This document shows positions 25,371-34,713 of a stretch of DNA of 64,000 bases, in pieces. The translations under genes and the position numbers were made by a program. The stretch covers positions 62,001 to 126,000 of the forward strand of contig JAFQCI010000147.1 in assembly GCA_017416505.1 (NCBI GenBank), given 5' to 3'. A model generated the notes under the pieces. The model saw only the letters and a list, made by a program, of their open reading frames with translations, had not been told where the DNA came from and searched no databases. Each line of letters starts with the position of its first letter. The first letter of the stretch is position 1. The DNA comes from Lachnospiraceae bacterium (GTDB lineage: Bacteria > Bacillota_A > Clostridia > Lachnospirales > Lachnospiraceae).

Positions 25371-26291
25371 TTAACCACGTTTTTTATCTTTTTTTCTTAA
25401 TGGGTTAATCTTATTGGCTGCCAGCTTAATGAAAATCATACTAACACCTAAAATAGCTATAATATTCGGTATCATCCAATAATTTAGTGCATTTACAAAA
25501 AATCCCCGCACACCAGAAACATTACCGCTATAAGCCGATATCAAAGAAAATGCAGAATAAAAGATTCCTTCTGACTTAAATACGTGATAAAGATAATCTG
25601 CAACTAAAGCAGCCGGATTTGCCACCATAAGCCAAGGTAAAATAGTACTTACTGTTTGGTTTTCAATGTTATTGTAAAACACATAATACTCATAAAAATA
25701 AGTAGCAATTCCATATACAATTAAGGTTCCAAAAACAAATACCAACTCGATTACCATAGTAACGATAATAGATGGAAGAGTTTTCTTAAATACACTGGAA
25801 CAATAAACTCCGATGGAACCTGCAAAAATTGAAATAATAAGAAAAATTCCAAGCATATAAATCAAATTTACCCAACTGATACCACCAAATAAGAAGGCCA
25901 GTGAAATCATAGGCAAAGAAGAAACTACAAACAAAAATACCTGAGCAATGGCTGATGCCAGTTTACCAATAATAATTTGTATTGGTTTAACTGGTGTTGT
26001 CAGCATAATATCTAAGGTCTGACGTTCTCTTTCACCAGATACGGAACTTGCGGTGATAATCGGTATCATAATGTATAAAATAACTGCCTGTGTACACATC
26101 AATATTGGAAATACATAACCCAAAGACTTTAAGTCCAAGCTTCCGCTATTGAATGCCTGTAATCTTACAATCAGCAATACAACAAAGGAGCATAATGCCA
26201 ATAATGCATCGTAGAAAAAGATTGCAAGCGGCATTTTGATGCTTCGGGAGCCAATGGTTAATTCCTTTTTTAAGATTGGATTTATCTTCAT
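25371..26291 (-). CDS. ABC-2 type transporter permease
   Basis: 306 residues with six predicted membrane segments. The segment VSGERERQTLDIMLTTPVKP is typical of ABC-2 permeases, where a cytoplasmic coupling loop follows the second helix. The start, MKINPILKKELTIGSRS, matches this family and directly abuts the stop of the ATPase gene (TAG-ATG). It probably exports or moves a component of the same envelope system; the substrate is unknown. Confidence 0.88.
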   Translation of the reverse strand: MKINPILKKELTIGSRSIKMPLAIFFYDALLALCSFVVLLIVRLQAFNSGSLDLKSLGYVFPILMCTQAVILYIMIPIITASSVSGERERQTLDIMLTTPVKPIQIIIGKLASAIAQVFLFVVSSLPMISLAFLFGGISWVNLIYMLGIFLIISIFAGSIGVYCSSVFKKTLPSIIVTMVIELVFVFGTLIVYGIATYFYEYYVFYNNIENQTVSTILPWLMVANPAALVADYLYHVFKSEGIFYSAFSLISAYSGNVSGVRGFFVNALNYWMIPNIIAILGVSMIFIKLAANKINPLRKKDKKRG

Positions 26292-27218
26292 CTATTTTTC
26301 CTCCTCTGCTGTTACTTCGATAAATAATGTTTCCAAATTTCCTTCTTCTCTATGAATACCACGAATTGGAATTTGTCTATCAACGAATGCCTTCATTAAT
26401 TCATAGATATCAAAATCATCCCCGTCAAATGCCAGAATCAAACTGTTATCACGAATGGATAAGTTCTTAACCTTTGGATTTTCCTTCATGAACAGAATTG
26501 CCTCTTCTTTCTTATCGATAATATCGATTTTTAAAGGATTTGCATTCTTTGCCTGTTCCAGTATTTCATCTACCTGGCCATGGAGTACCAGCTTTCCTTT
26601 TTTCATAATTCCAACGCTGCTACACATTTCCGCTAATTCCGGAAGAATGTGCGAACTGATAATGATGGTTTTTCCCATTTCCTTTAGATTCTTTAAAATT
26701 TCTTTCATTTCGAATCTTGCTCTTGGGTCAAGTCCGGATGCCGGTTCGTCAAGAATCAGCAAATCCGGATTATGCACAAGGCTTCTGGCAAGGCATAATC
26801 TTTGCTTCATACCTCTGGATAAGCCATCTACATAAGCATCTGTTTTATCTGAAAGATTCACCAAATCCATCAAACCAAGACAGGTTTCTCTAGCTGCTTT
26901 TCCCTCTAAGCCATACATGGAAGCATAAAATTCCATATATTCCATTGCTTTAAGATTATCATATACACCAAAGAAATCCGGTACATATCCAATCTTTCTT
27001 TTTAAACTTTGAGCATCCTTCAAAGCATCCACACCGTTGATATACACCTGGCCTGAAGAAGGATTTAATAAACCACATACAATCTTCATGGTAGTAGTTT
27101 TTCCAGCACCATTCGGACCAACAAAACCGAAAATTTCTCCTTTTTCTATATCAAGATTTAAATGGTCCAATGCTAAAAATTTACCATAATATTTTGTCAA
27201 TTCATCAATTTTCAACAT
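26292..27218 (-). CDS. ABC transporter ATP-binding protein
   Basis: 308 residues. Walker A GPNGAGKTTT, signature LSRGMKQRL, Walker B LLILDEPASGLDP and the H-loop ISSHIL are all present. A C-terminal extension of about 80 residues is like that of ABC-2 exporters. ATG 27218 (MLKIDELTKYYG) is preceded by GGAGGAG. It overlaps the end of the large membrane protein gene by 14 bases, so the pair is translationally linked. Confidence 0.93.
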   Translation of the reverse strand: MLKIDELTKYYGKFLALDHLNLDIEKGEIFGFVGPNGAGKTTTMKIVCGLLNPSSGQVYINGVDALKDAQSLKRKIGYVPDFFGVYDNLKAMEYMEFYASMYGLEGKAARETCLGLMDLVNLSDKTDAYVDGLSRGMKQRLCLARSLVHNPDLLILDEPASGLDPRARFEMKEILKNLKEMGKTIIISSHILPELAEMCSSVGIMKKGKLVLHGQVDEILEQAKNANPLKIDIIDKKEEAILFMKENPKVKNLSIRDNSLILAFDGDDFDIYELMKAFVDRQIPIRGIHREEGNLETLFIEVTAEEEK

Positions 27219-29637
27219 TTTTTTCTCCTCCAAACACATAAATATATGGAACTCCATAACTGTAGGTGTATTCCGTCATTTCGCCTTCACATGTAAATTT
27301 AGCCCTTATTTCACCACTAGGAGAAATATAATTTTCCATAGCTACAACATTACTGTCTTCAAATACTACATCATAATTTCCTGTATTTACATTATAAAAA
27401 TACACTCTAGCCGGAGACAGATAATCTACCGCCTTGCTTCCTCTGTTGATTGCATAAGCTGTGGTAAAATCATCAATGTCATACATCATAAATGTCATTT
27501 CCAACTCATCACTATAAATTTCGCCATCATTAGGATCATAATCTCCAGAGTAATCCTGAACATAATTATCCAGATTATACTCCTCTCTCAATCCGATTTC
27601 ACTGCTATCTAAGCTTTGAGTATAAATTGCCGCATTAAATTCCTTAAAATCTTCGTTTTCGATTAAATCAATATTATAATCTCTTACAAGACCTATTACC
27701 ATATTTCCGGAAGCAACATAAGGGGTAAGACCACTGTAACCGTAGGAAATATCGTAACATAAATCTAATAAAGCATTGACTCTATTATTTTCGTATTTAT
27801 CACCCTTATCATAGTCTAAATTAAAATAATATCCGCCATCTTCTTTTTCTGAAAAGCTCTTTGATTCTCCCTTTTTCAAATCACCAATTTGATACCAGAC
27901 ACCATTCAACTGTGCAAGTACACCAATTAAATCATAATCTGTATGATTGGTAACGGTTCCCTTACAGAATATTCCGTCCTCTTCAATTACTACATCGATT
28001 TTTTCTTCTGTGTTTTCCTTCTTTGAGAATTGAACGTATTTATATTCAAACACCTTAGCTTTATCTACTTTCAAAGAAAATCCATCTGCATTTTCTTTTA
28101 ACGTATAATCTACATTGCTTCGAATATCATCTGAATTCATGAAATTATCATAAGATGTATTTATAGTGGCAACTGCATTGGTAACATCATCACTGAAATT
28201 CAGTTCATATCCTTTCTTATCAGGGGTTGTTAATGCAATAAAGGAAGTAGAATTTTTCTGACCTCCATCTAAATTTACTAAAGTAATACTAGATTCCATC
28301 GGTTTTGTAACCTTGGAGCTGCGGCTTACCAACATAATGACTATAGTAAACAAAACTGCCCATGCCGGAATGGCAATCCAAACATATTCTCTTTTATCCT
28401 TTTTCTTTAATACCAGGTAAGTAACGAAAGTCGCAGCTACCATGTATACTAAGAAAATAAGAAGATATAGGGTGGCATTTGGAATCTTAATATCATTTAA
28501 TAAACTTTGTGCATTGCGGAGTGCATAGTTATCATAATAGCTGTAATATGCCTCATCTAACGTATCCACAACTCTTTGACTATAAGTATATAAAGTGGTT
28601 GCTCCTAAAATAGCCTTTTTCATAGAAGCAGACATTGTTTCTTCTGTAAACGAAAAAGGATAAACAAACGCATATCCAGCGCCATATGTTCTTACAATAA
28701 AGGGAATATCCAATACGTCAGAATTTAAATATGAAGTAACATCAGCATCTACATCCAGTCCACTGCAATTTACAGTTGCATAAAGGTCTCCTTCATTAAG
28801 AAATGCACCACACAAACTATATTCGTAATCATTTCTTCCCTGTTCTGTCAAATGAATTTCCTGCTCTTCTGCCGATGCTGTCAATTGCACCCCAAAATCC
28901 GTTCCATCAAATCCGGATAAGGTATCCACAGCATTAGCTCCTGTCCCCATAAACAACATACCACCATTTTTTAACCACTGTAATAAGGCATCCATTTGCT
29001 CTTCACTTAGCTTATCGGTGTAAAACTGGTCTATGAAAAGAAAATCGTATTCATTTATTGCACTTCTATCCGCTGGAAATGTTGTTTCGTCCAAACCGTT
29101 TACAGTAAAACTTACACGCTCTGACCATAATTCAAGAGAAAACGTTCCACCTTCATTTAGAAAGGCAAACTTACTAAAATCATCTGTAAGAACACCCATG
29201 GTCATACCCATGCCTGATTGACCTAAGGTAAGTGCTCCTTCTTCATCATAAACTACATTGCCTTCTTCATCGATTAATTCATACCAGAGCTTTCCATTGC
29301 ATTCCTGATTGTATCCTACTTCAAATACAATTTCCTTTGCCTTTCCTTTTTCAATGGAAATTGGTTTTTCATAAGCGATGGAAGTATAATCACTCCAGTC
29401 TGTATTCCCAACATACAATTTAATACTTCCATTAAAGTCTTCTTTATTACTATCAATCTTTAAAGTTATAGAAAGAGTTCCATCATCGTTGTATTTTCCA
29501 TCTGAAGTATTTTGAATGGAATAATCTCCATCCTTCTTTTTTTCATCCTCCGCCATAACGACTGACCCATTCAATGTCATAATTAACAGCATCATCAAAA
29601 TGCTAATTAATTTTCGTTTCCATGTTTTCATTTTCAT
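27205..29637 (-). CDS. Large exported membrane protein with GATase-like domain
   Basis: 810 residues. A signal peptide (MKMKTWKRK, hydrophobic core, cleavage near VMA-ED) is followed by a beta-sandwich, then a GATase/ThuA-like segment (YDFLFIDQFY, LLQWLKNGGMLFMGTG). Two membrane helices lie roughly mid-protein (TLYLLIFLVYMVAATFV, WIAIPAWAVLFTIVIMLV), and a second beta-rich domain ends in VPYIYVFGG. The start is uncertain: ATG 29637 has GGG and a clean signal peptide; GTG 29715 follows AAAGGAAAA but would lengthen the N-region. It sits between the two-component genes and the ABC pair. Function unknown. Confidence 0.7.
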   Translation of the reverse strand: MKMKTWKRKLISILMMLLIMTLNGSVVMAEDEKKKDGDYSIQNTSDGKYNDDGTLSITLKIDSNKEDFNGSIKLYVGNTDWSDYTSIAYEKPISIEKGKAKEIVFEVGYNQECNGKLWYELIDEEGNVVYDEEGALTLGQSGMGMTMGVLTDDFSKFAFLNEGGTFSLELWSERVSFTVNGLDETTFPADRSAINEYDFLFIDQFYTDKLSEEQMDALLQWLKNGGMLFMGTGANAVDTLSGFDGTDFGVQLTASAEEQEIHLTEQGRNDYEYSLCGAFLNEGDLYATVNCSGLDVDADVTSYLNSDVLDIPFIVRTYGAGYAFVYPFSFTEETMSASMKKAILGATTLYTYSQRVVDTLDEAYYSYYDNYALRNAQSLLNDIKIPNATLYLLIFLVYMVAATFVTYLVLKKKDKREYVWIAIPAWAVLFTIVIMLVSRSSKVTKPMESSITLVNLDGGQKNSTSFIALTTPDKKGYELNFSDDVTNAVATINTSYDNFMNSDDIRSNVDYTLKENADGFSLKVDKAKVFEYKYVQFSKKENTEEKIDVVIEEDGIFCKGTVTNHTDYDLIGVLAQLNGVWYQIGDLKKGESKSFSEKEDGGYYFNLDYDKGDKYENNRVNALLDLCYDISYGYSGLTPYVASGNMVIGLVRDYNIDLIENEDFKEFNAAIYTQSLDSSEIGLREEYNLDNYVQDYSGDYDPNDGEIYSDELEMTFMMYDIDDFTTAYAINRGSKAVDYLSPARVYFYNVNTGNYDVVFEDSNVVAMENYISPSGEIRAKFTCEGEMTEYTYSYGVPYIYVFGGEKNVEN

Positions 29638-29727
29638 TTTTATACCCATGCATTTCGCAAGACTACTTACGAAACTGCCCATATAAGGTAGGTTGAAAGA
29701 GTGGGCAATTTGCACTTTTCCTTTCTT

Positions 29728-30900
29728 TTATTCATTTCTTTCAACCTTTATGTCCTTCCTTTCTTCTCTTTTATGAAATGTAATTAAAAACTCAGTTCCC
29801 TCCTCACCACTTGTGACTTCCACATTGGCTTCATGTAATTCAAAAATACTTTTTGCAATTGCCAGTCCCAAACCGGTTCCTCCAGTTTTTTCACTTCTGG
29901 ATTGCTCTACCCGAAAGAATCTATCGAAAATCTTATCAATATCTTCTTCCGGTATAATTTGACCAAAATTAATAATCGAAATCTTAATTTTGGATTTTAC
30001 CTCTTTCATGCTTATAATAATCTGTTTTCCATCTGCACCATACTTTACAGCATTATTTAAAATATTACCAATGGCTCTTGCCAATAAATCTCCATCTGCA
30101 TCAATAAATATACTTTTCGTTGGAAAGTTTGTGGAAACCTCAATTTGATTCTCATAAAAGGACGGATAAAATTCCTCCACAATCTGTTCCATAAATTTGG
30201 TAATATCCAATTTCATCTTCTTAGGTACCATTTGGTTTTTCGAATATTTTGTATAATCAAACAACTCTTCTATCAGTTTTTTCAACTGCATGGATTTCTT
30301 ATTTACAATGGTAAGATATTTCAGCTTTTCTTCAGCAGAGATTTCATGATTATCTAAAATCAAATCCAGATAACCTAGTATGGAAGTAAGAGGGGTTCTT
30401 AAATCATGAGCAACACTGGTAATTAAATCATCTTTTTCCTGTTCCAGCCGCTTCTGATTCACCATCATTGCCTTTATTTCCTCTGACATTTCCGATACAG
30501 ACTGAGCTAACGCAGTAACTTCGTCATTTCCTTCTAATCCAAGCTCAATCTCAAAATTTCCTTCCTTTATCTTTTCCACTGCCTTCGAAATATTTCTAAG
30601 TCCATCTACCATTTTTCTTGAAATTAACAGATAGTACAGTGCAAAGAAAATAATCACAAAGCCAAATAAAAAAACGACATCCATATACATTTTTTCAGAT
30701 AAAAATGGCTTTTTTAAAATCTCTTTAAAATGTTCTGACTCAAAAATGTGGTCTTCATAAATACTATCCATTAATATTTTTTCTCTGATATGCAATCCAA
30801 TAAACATTACGATTACCATACTGATAATGGCTAAAATAATACTAATCAAAGCATACCAAAGCATTTTTAACCGGATGGATTGATAATTATTCGTCTTCAA
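29728..30900 (-). CDS. Sensor histidine kinase (VanS-like)
   Basis: 390 residues. Two membrane helices (about 12-35, 72-92) enclose a short extracytoplasmic loop, followed by HAMP (about 95-147). The phosphoacceptor is in SVAHDLRTPLTS, the N-box in ARAIGNILNNAVKYG, and the G-boxes in TGGTGLGLAIAKSIF. The small sensor loop suggests intramembrane or partner-based sensing. It overlaps the response-regulator gene by 14 bases. Its position at the head of the MoxR/VWA run implies control of that envelope system. Confidence 0.93.
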   Translation of the reverse strand: MKTNNYQSIRLKMLWYALISIILAIISMVIVMFIGLHIREKILMDSIYEDHIFESEHFKEILKKPFLSEKMYMDVVFLFGFVIIFFALYYLLISRKMVDGLRNISKAVEKIKEGNFEIELGLEGNDEVTALAQSVSEMSEEIKAMMVNQKRLEQEKDDLITSVAHDLRTPLTSILGYLDLILDNHEISAEEKLKYLTIVNKKSMQLKKLIEELFDYTKYSKNQMVPKKMKLDITKFMEQIVEEFYPSFYENQIEVSTNFPTKSIFIDADGDLLARAIGNILNNAVKYGADGKQIIISMKEVKSKIKISIINFGQIIPEEDIDKIFDRFFRVEQSRSEKTGGTGLGLAIAKSIFELHEANVEVTSGEEGTEFLITFHKREERKDIKVERNE

Positions 30901-31591
30901 CTTTATAACCTACCCCCCAGACTGTTTTTAATATTTGGGGATTCCTAGTATCAGATTCAATTTTTTCTCTTAACCTTCGAATATGTACCATAACGGTATT
31001 TCCGACTTCATAGGATTTTTCTTTCCAAACCTGTTCAAAAATTTCTTCTGTGCTAAAAACCTTACCAGGATTCGAAGCCAGCAGATAAAAAATATCAAAT
31101 TCAATAGGAGTTAATTTCAGTAGTTCATCATAACGGTACACCGTATGATTTTGTTTATTTAAACGATATTCTTTGATTACAATCTCATCACTTTCTTCCT
31201 GTTTTGCTCCTAGATTGATGTTTACATATCGTTTTAATTGTGATTTCACTCTGGCTATCAGCTCCAAGGGATGAAAAGGTTTGGTTACATAATCGTCAGC
31301 TCCCATTCCGAAACCGTTTATCTTATCCATGTCTTCTGATTTTGCACTAAGCAAAATAACAGGAATGTTATTATTTTTTCGGATTCTGGTTAATACAGAA
31401 AGTCCATCCATCTCTGGCATCATAATATCCAGAATCAAAAGTTTTATATCCTGATGGCTTTCTAACATCTTTAAGCACTTTACTCCATTGTCTGCAATCA
31501 ATACCTGAAACCCATCATTTTCCAGGTAAATTTTAATTAAATCAGCAATTTCCTTATCATCATCCACAACTAATATGGTTGTATCATTCAT
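30887..31591 (-). CDS. OmpR/PhoB-type response regulator (VanR-like)
   Basis: 234 residues: receiver domain with acidic pocket VVDDDKE and phospho-Asp in LLILDIMMPEMDG, the switch Lys in YVTKPFHP, then a winged-helix domain (LTPIEFDIFYLLASNPG, VHIRRLREKIE, VWGVGYK). ATG 31591 follows GGAAAGGATGG. First gene of the run leading to the ABC and MoxR/VWA genes. Confidence 0.95.
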   Translation of the reverse strand: MNDTTILVVDDDKEIADLIKIYLENDGFQVLIADNGVKCLKMLESHQDIKLLILDIMMPEMDGLSVLTRIRKNNNIPVILLSAKSEDMDKINGFGMGADDYVTKPFHPLELIARVKSQLKRYVNINLGAKQEESDEIVIKEYRLNKQNHTVYRYDELLKLTPIEFDIFYLLASNPGKVFSTEEIFEQVWKEKSYEVGNTVMVHIRRLREKIESDTRNPQILKTVWGVGYKVEDE

Positions 31592-31618
31592 GTTTACCAT
31601 CCTTTCCAACAAACTAGC

Positions 31619-31646
31619 ATTATATTACCATAATTTGCATCTTTAA
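31619..31646 (-). promoter_or_regulatory. Promoter of the response-regulator run
   Basis: TATAAT (31619-31624) with TTAAAG 16 bases upstream on the minus strand. A short direct repeat TTAAAGA overlaps the -35, possibly for autoregulation. Confidence 0.4.
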
Positions 31647-31733
31647 TCTTTAAGAAAATCTTACGTTTCTTTTAAAATATTCATTAAAACTTTTAAGCTA
31701 TCAGTAAGTTTTTGATATCTTTCTTTCTGTAAC

Positions 31734-31770
31734 AAAAAAAGCCCTTTTTCTAATTTTAAAAAGGACTTTC
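31734..31770 (-). terminator. RNase P RNA terminator
   Basis: AGTCCTTTTT/AAAAAGGGCT stem followed by seven T residues on the minus strand, just beyond the 3' end of the RNase P RNA. Confidence 0.85.
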
Positions 31771-31791
31771 CATACTATCTAAACAAGAATA

Positions 31792-32142
31792 TGAGTCGGA
31801 CGATAAGCCGGGTTATGTCGTGAATGATTATCTATCTAGACCTATTGTTGCCAATAGGCTCAAGCGACCTACCTCAAGGCACGACGGGCAGCCGTATCGC
31901 CTTTTATTCGGTCTTGCTTCGAGTGGGGTTTACAGAGCCTGCCTTGTTACCAAGACAGCGGTGAGCTCTTACCTCGCCTTTCCACCCTTACCAGTCCATA
32001 AATGTCCTGGCGGTTTATTTCTGTTGCACTAGCCTGGGAGTCGCCTCCACCGGACGTTATCCGGCACCCTGCCCTATGAAGCCCGGACTTTCCTCACCTG
32101 CAACCTTTCGGTTTCGCAGCCGCAATCATTTATCCGACTCAT
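31792..32142 (-). ncRNA. rnpB: RNase P RNA (catalytic subunit)
   Basis: About 350 bases. The outer P1 stem is formed by GAGTCGGATA at the 5' end and TATCGTCCGACTC at the 3' end. The conserved GAGGAAAGTCCGGGC core follows the 5' arm, with GGTGCCGGATAACGTCCGG, a CAACAGAAA element and the closing GGCTTATCG region as in bacterial RNase P. It matures the 5' ends of tRNAs. Any ORF called here is spurious. Confidence 0.96.
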
Positions 32143-32188
32143 TTTCAACCTGTTTAAGTATCTAATATTTTTTTTCATTTGTCAATAT

Positions 32189-33841
32189 CTAAACTTTAAA
32201 ACAACTACCACCGATAAATTCTCTTAAAATAGAATTATTCGGTATTAAATCACTGGAAGTTCCTAAGAAGTAATCTAGGAATTTTAATATTCTCTTTGCC
32301 TCAAAATATTCTTCACAATCTTTTGGAATAGAGAATAGAATTGGTTCTGCATACTGTTTTAATATACATAACTCATATATCAATGCGGAATTAAACATTG
32401 CATCAGCATTTTCCTGGAATGGGAAGATGTATCTTTCCTCTCCACGACGAACCGACTCCCACATATGAATGGTTTTTCTTGCCGTAGTACCTCTGGTTCT
32501 TGCATCTCTAACCATTCTTCGAATCAATCTTCCGTCTGTGGTTGGAATGCGGTTATGCTCATCTACATTAAGCTGAGTTAAGGCACTGATATAAATACGA
32601 TATTTACTATCATTCGTCAACTTCTCTGTCAATCGGTTATTTAGTCCATGAATACCTTCAATGACTAAAATATCATCCGCACCAATTTTTAAGAAATCTC
32701 CCTTATATTCCTGTTTTCCAGTGACAAAATTAAAGGTAGGCATTTGTACGGTCTTTCCTGCCAGTAAATCTAACATATCATTATTAAATTTCTCAAGGTC
32801 AATGGCTTCGATATCTTCATAATTAATATTACCGAATTCATCCAATGGTGTTTTTTCTCTATCCAAAAAGTAATTATCCACCGCAATCGGATGAGGATTC
32901 ATGCCCAAAACTCTAAGTTGTATGCTCAAACGATGAGAAAAAGAAGTTTTACCGGAAGAAGAAGGACCTGCAATTAACACAATCCGTTTCTTTGTTTTAC
33001 AAATATCCTCTGCTATTTCAGCAATATTTTTCTCCTGTAATGCTTCCTGTACCAAAATCAAATCATTAAACTTTCCATTGGCAATAGCATCATTTAAAGC
33101 TCCCACCGTATCAACTTCTAACATCTTTGACCAGTTTTCTGACTGTTTTAATACAGAGAACAACTTATGTTGTGGCTTAAATTCAGGAATGACTTTTGGT
33201 TCTTCTTTGGTTGGCATTTGAAGAACAAAACCACCCTCGTACAAATATAATTCGTAATACTTAATATATCCGGTACTAGGCACCATATAACCATAATAAT
33301 AATCCTGATAATCTTCAATTTTATAAATATTCGCTTTAGAAACACGGCGGTATTTAAATAAATTTTCTTTATCAAACATTTTATTTTTGGCAAAAACACT
33401 AATTGCCTCATCCGTACCTAGAATTTCTTTTTCGATTGGAATGTCTAATGCTACCAATTCGTCCATTCTAGCCTTTACTTTTGCCAGAATATCCTTCGTA
33501 AGAACTATCTTCTTATCTAAAACTTCACAATAATAACCTTTGCTAAGAGAATACATAACACGAATTTGAATGTCCAGATTCTTGTCAAATACATCATAGA
33601 ACGCTTTTAACATAAGCAAAGTTGCACTTCTACGGTATGTCAGATTTCCTGTATTAGTATCAGTACCAATAAATTCAATTTGGGCATCTTCCTCTACTTC
33701 TTTCGAAAGTTCGCAAAGTCTTCCATTCATGTAAGCTAATACAATATCGCCCTTACATTCTACATTCATTTGATTCTTCACATCTAATAAAGTCTGATGT
33801 GGTAATACTGTAATTTCTTTTTCTTCTACCTTTACCTTCAT
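32189..33841 (-). CDS. Nucleoside (uridine-like) kinase with N-terminal TGS-like region
   Basis: 550 residues. The N-terminal half begins with a TGS/ubiquitin-like beta domain (KVEEKEITVLPHQTLLDV) and continues into a region related to the threonyl-tRNA synthetase second domain. The C-terminal half is a uridine-kinase P-loop enzyme: IAGPSSSGKTSFSHRLSI, VDNYFLDRE, LVIEGIHGLN. This fusion is a known clostridial nucleoside kinase family whose physiological substrate is unsettled. ATG 33841 is used; the upstream TTG codon is less likely. Ends close to the RNase P RNA promoter region. Confidence 0.88.
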   Translation of the reverse strand: MKVKVEEKEITVLPHQTLLDVKNQMNVECKGDIVLAYMNGRLCELSKEVEEDAQIEFIGTDTNTGNLTYRRSATLLMLKAFYDVFDKNLDIQIRVMYSLSKGYYCEVLDKKIVLTKDILAKVKARMDELVALDIPIEKEILGTDEAISVFAKNKMFDKENLFKYRRVSKANIYKIEDYQDYYYGYMVPSTGYIKYYELYLYEGGFVLQMPTKEEPKVIPEFKPQHKLFSVLKQSENWSKMLEVDTVGALNDAIANGKFNDLILVQEALQEKNIAEIAEDICKTKKRIVLIAGPSSSGKTSFSHRLSIQLRVLGMNPHPIAVDNYFLDREKTPLDEFGNINYEDIEAIDLEKFNNDMLDLLAGKTVQMPTFNFVTGKQEYKGDFLKIGADDILVIEGIHGLNNRLTEKLTNDSKYRIYISALTQLNVDEHNRIPTTDGRLIRRMVRDARTRGTTARKTIHMWESVRRGEERYIFPFQENADAMFNSALIYELCILKQYAEPILFSIPKDCEEYFEAKRILKFLDYFLGTSSDLIPNNSILREFIGGSCFKV

Positions 33842-33927
33842 AGCTACACCCAACACAATGAATCATTAAGAAATATTCACTGATTTCCTTTCCTGTTATT
33901 TTTAGTTCTATTTTCTACTTTTTAATT

Positions 33928-34713
33928 TTACAAGAACTGAACCGGAGCCTCCTGATTGCTGGAAATAATCTCTACTTCACTACATACCTTTTTTAAATAT
34001 TCCTGAAGAAAATTCATAAAAATCTTTTCCAGTCCATAATGAGTCGCATCAATTACCGCTACCTCCATTTCCACAGCATCAATTCCTTCATGATGCCCAA
34101 TATCTCCAGTAATTAATACTTCCACTGCTTTTTTCTTAGCTTCTTTTATCATACTTTTCCCAGAACCCGGAGAAATCGCAACACGTTTCACTTTCTGCTT
34201 TACATCTCCATATACCATAACCGTATCCAAAGCAAACATAGTTTTTACCTTCTCTGCCAGTTCCTTAATGCTTACTTCTTCTTGTAATTCCCCTACTTTA
34301 CCAATACCCAGCGGCTCTCCATCTAAAACCGCTGTTTCTTCCAAAGGTTCCTGCCTCTTTAAGCCCAGCTTATCCCCCGCTATATCTGCCATTCCTCCTA
34401 AAACATCAAAATTCGTATGCATGGCATAGCAGGAAATTCCATGTTCCATCAGTAAATAAAGCTTTTTTCCTATGGCATCCTTAGGAGTAATTCTTTTTAT
34501 AGGAGAAAATAACAAAGGATGATGGGTAATCAGCATATCTGCTTTTACTTCCACCGCTTTTTGAATCACTTCCAATGTAGGGTCTAACGCCAGTAAAATT
34601 CTTTTTACTTCACTGTCCTCCTTCCCTACCAAAAGTCCTACATTGTCCCATTCCATAGCATATTCTCTAGGAGAAAGTTTTTCTAATTCCGCAATAACGT
34701 CTTTACATTTCAT
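33928..34713 (-). CDS. Nif3-like dinuclear metal-centre protein
   Basis: 261 residues. The family opening EWDNVGLLVGKED and metal-ligand segments MLITHHPLLFSPI, CYAMHTNFDVLGGM and ITGDIGHHEGIDA are present. Nif3/DUF34 proteins form hexamers with a two-metal site; the enzymatic role is unclear, with links to GTP cyclohydrolase and metal insertion proposed. The start overlaps the trmK stop by 11 bases, a pairing conserved in many Firmicutes. Confidence 0.93.
   Translation of the reverse strand: MKCKDVIAELEKLSPREYAMEWDNVGLLVGKEDSEVKRILLALDPTLEVIQKAVEVKADMLITHHPLLFSPIKRITPKDAIGKKLYLLMEHGISCYAMHTNFDVLGGMADIAGDKLGLKRQEPLEETAVLDGEPLGIGKVGELQEEVSIKELAEKVKTMFALDTVMVYGDVKQKVKRVAISPGSGKSMIKEAKKKAVEVLITGDIGHHEGIDAVEMEVAVIDATHYGLEKIFMNFLQEYLKKVCSEVEIISSNQEAPVQFL

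Noticed and set aside
31820..32032. Open reading frame of 70 codons inside the RNase P RNA
   Set aside because: It lies antisense to conserved RNA core motifs and has no ribosome binding site.
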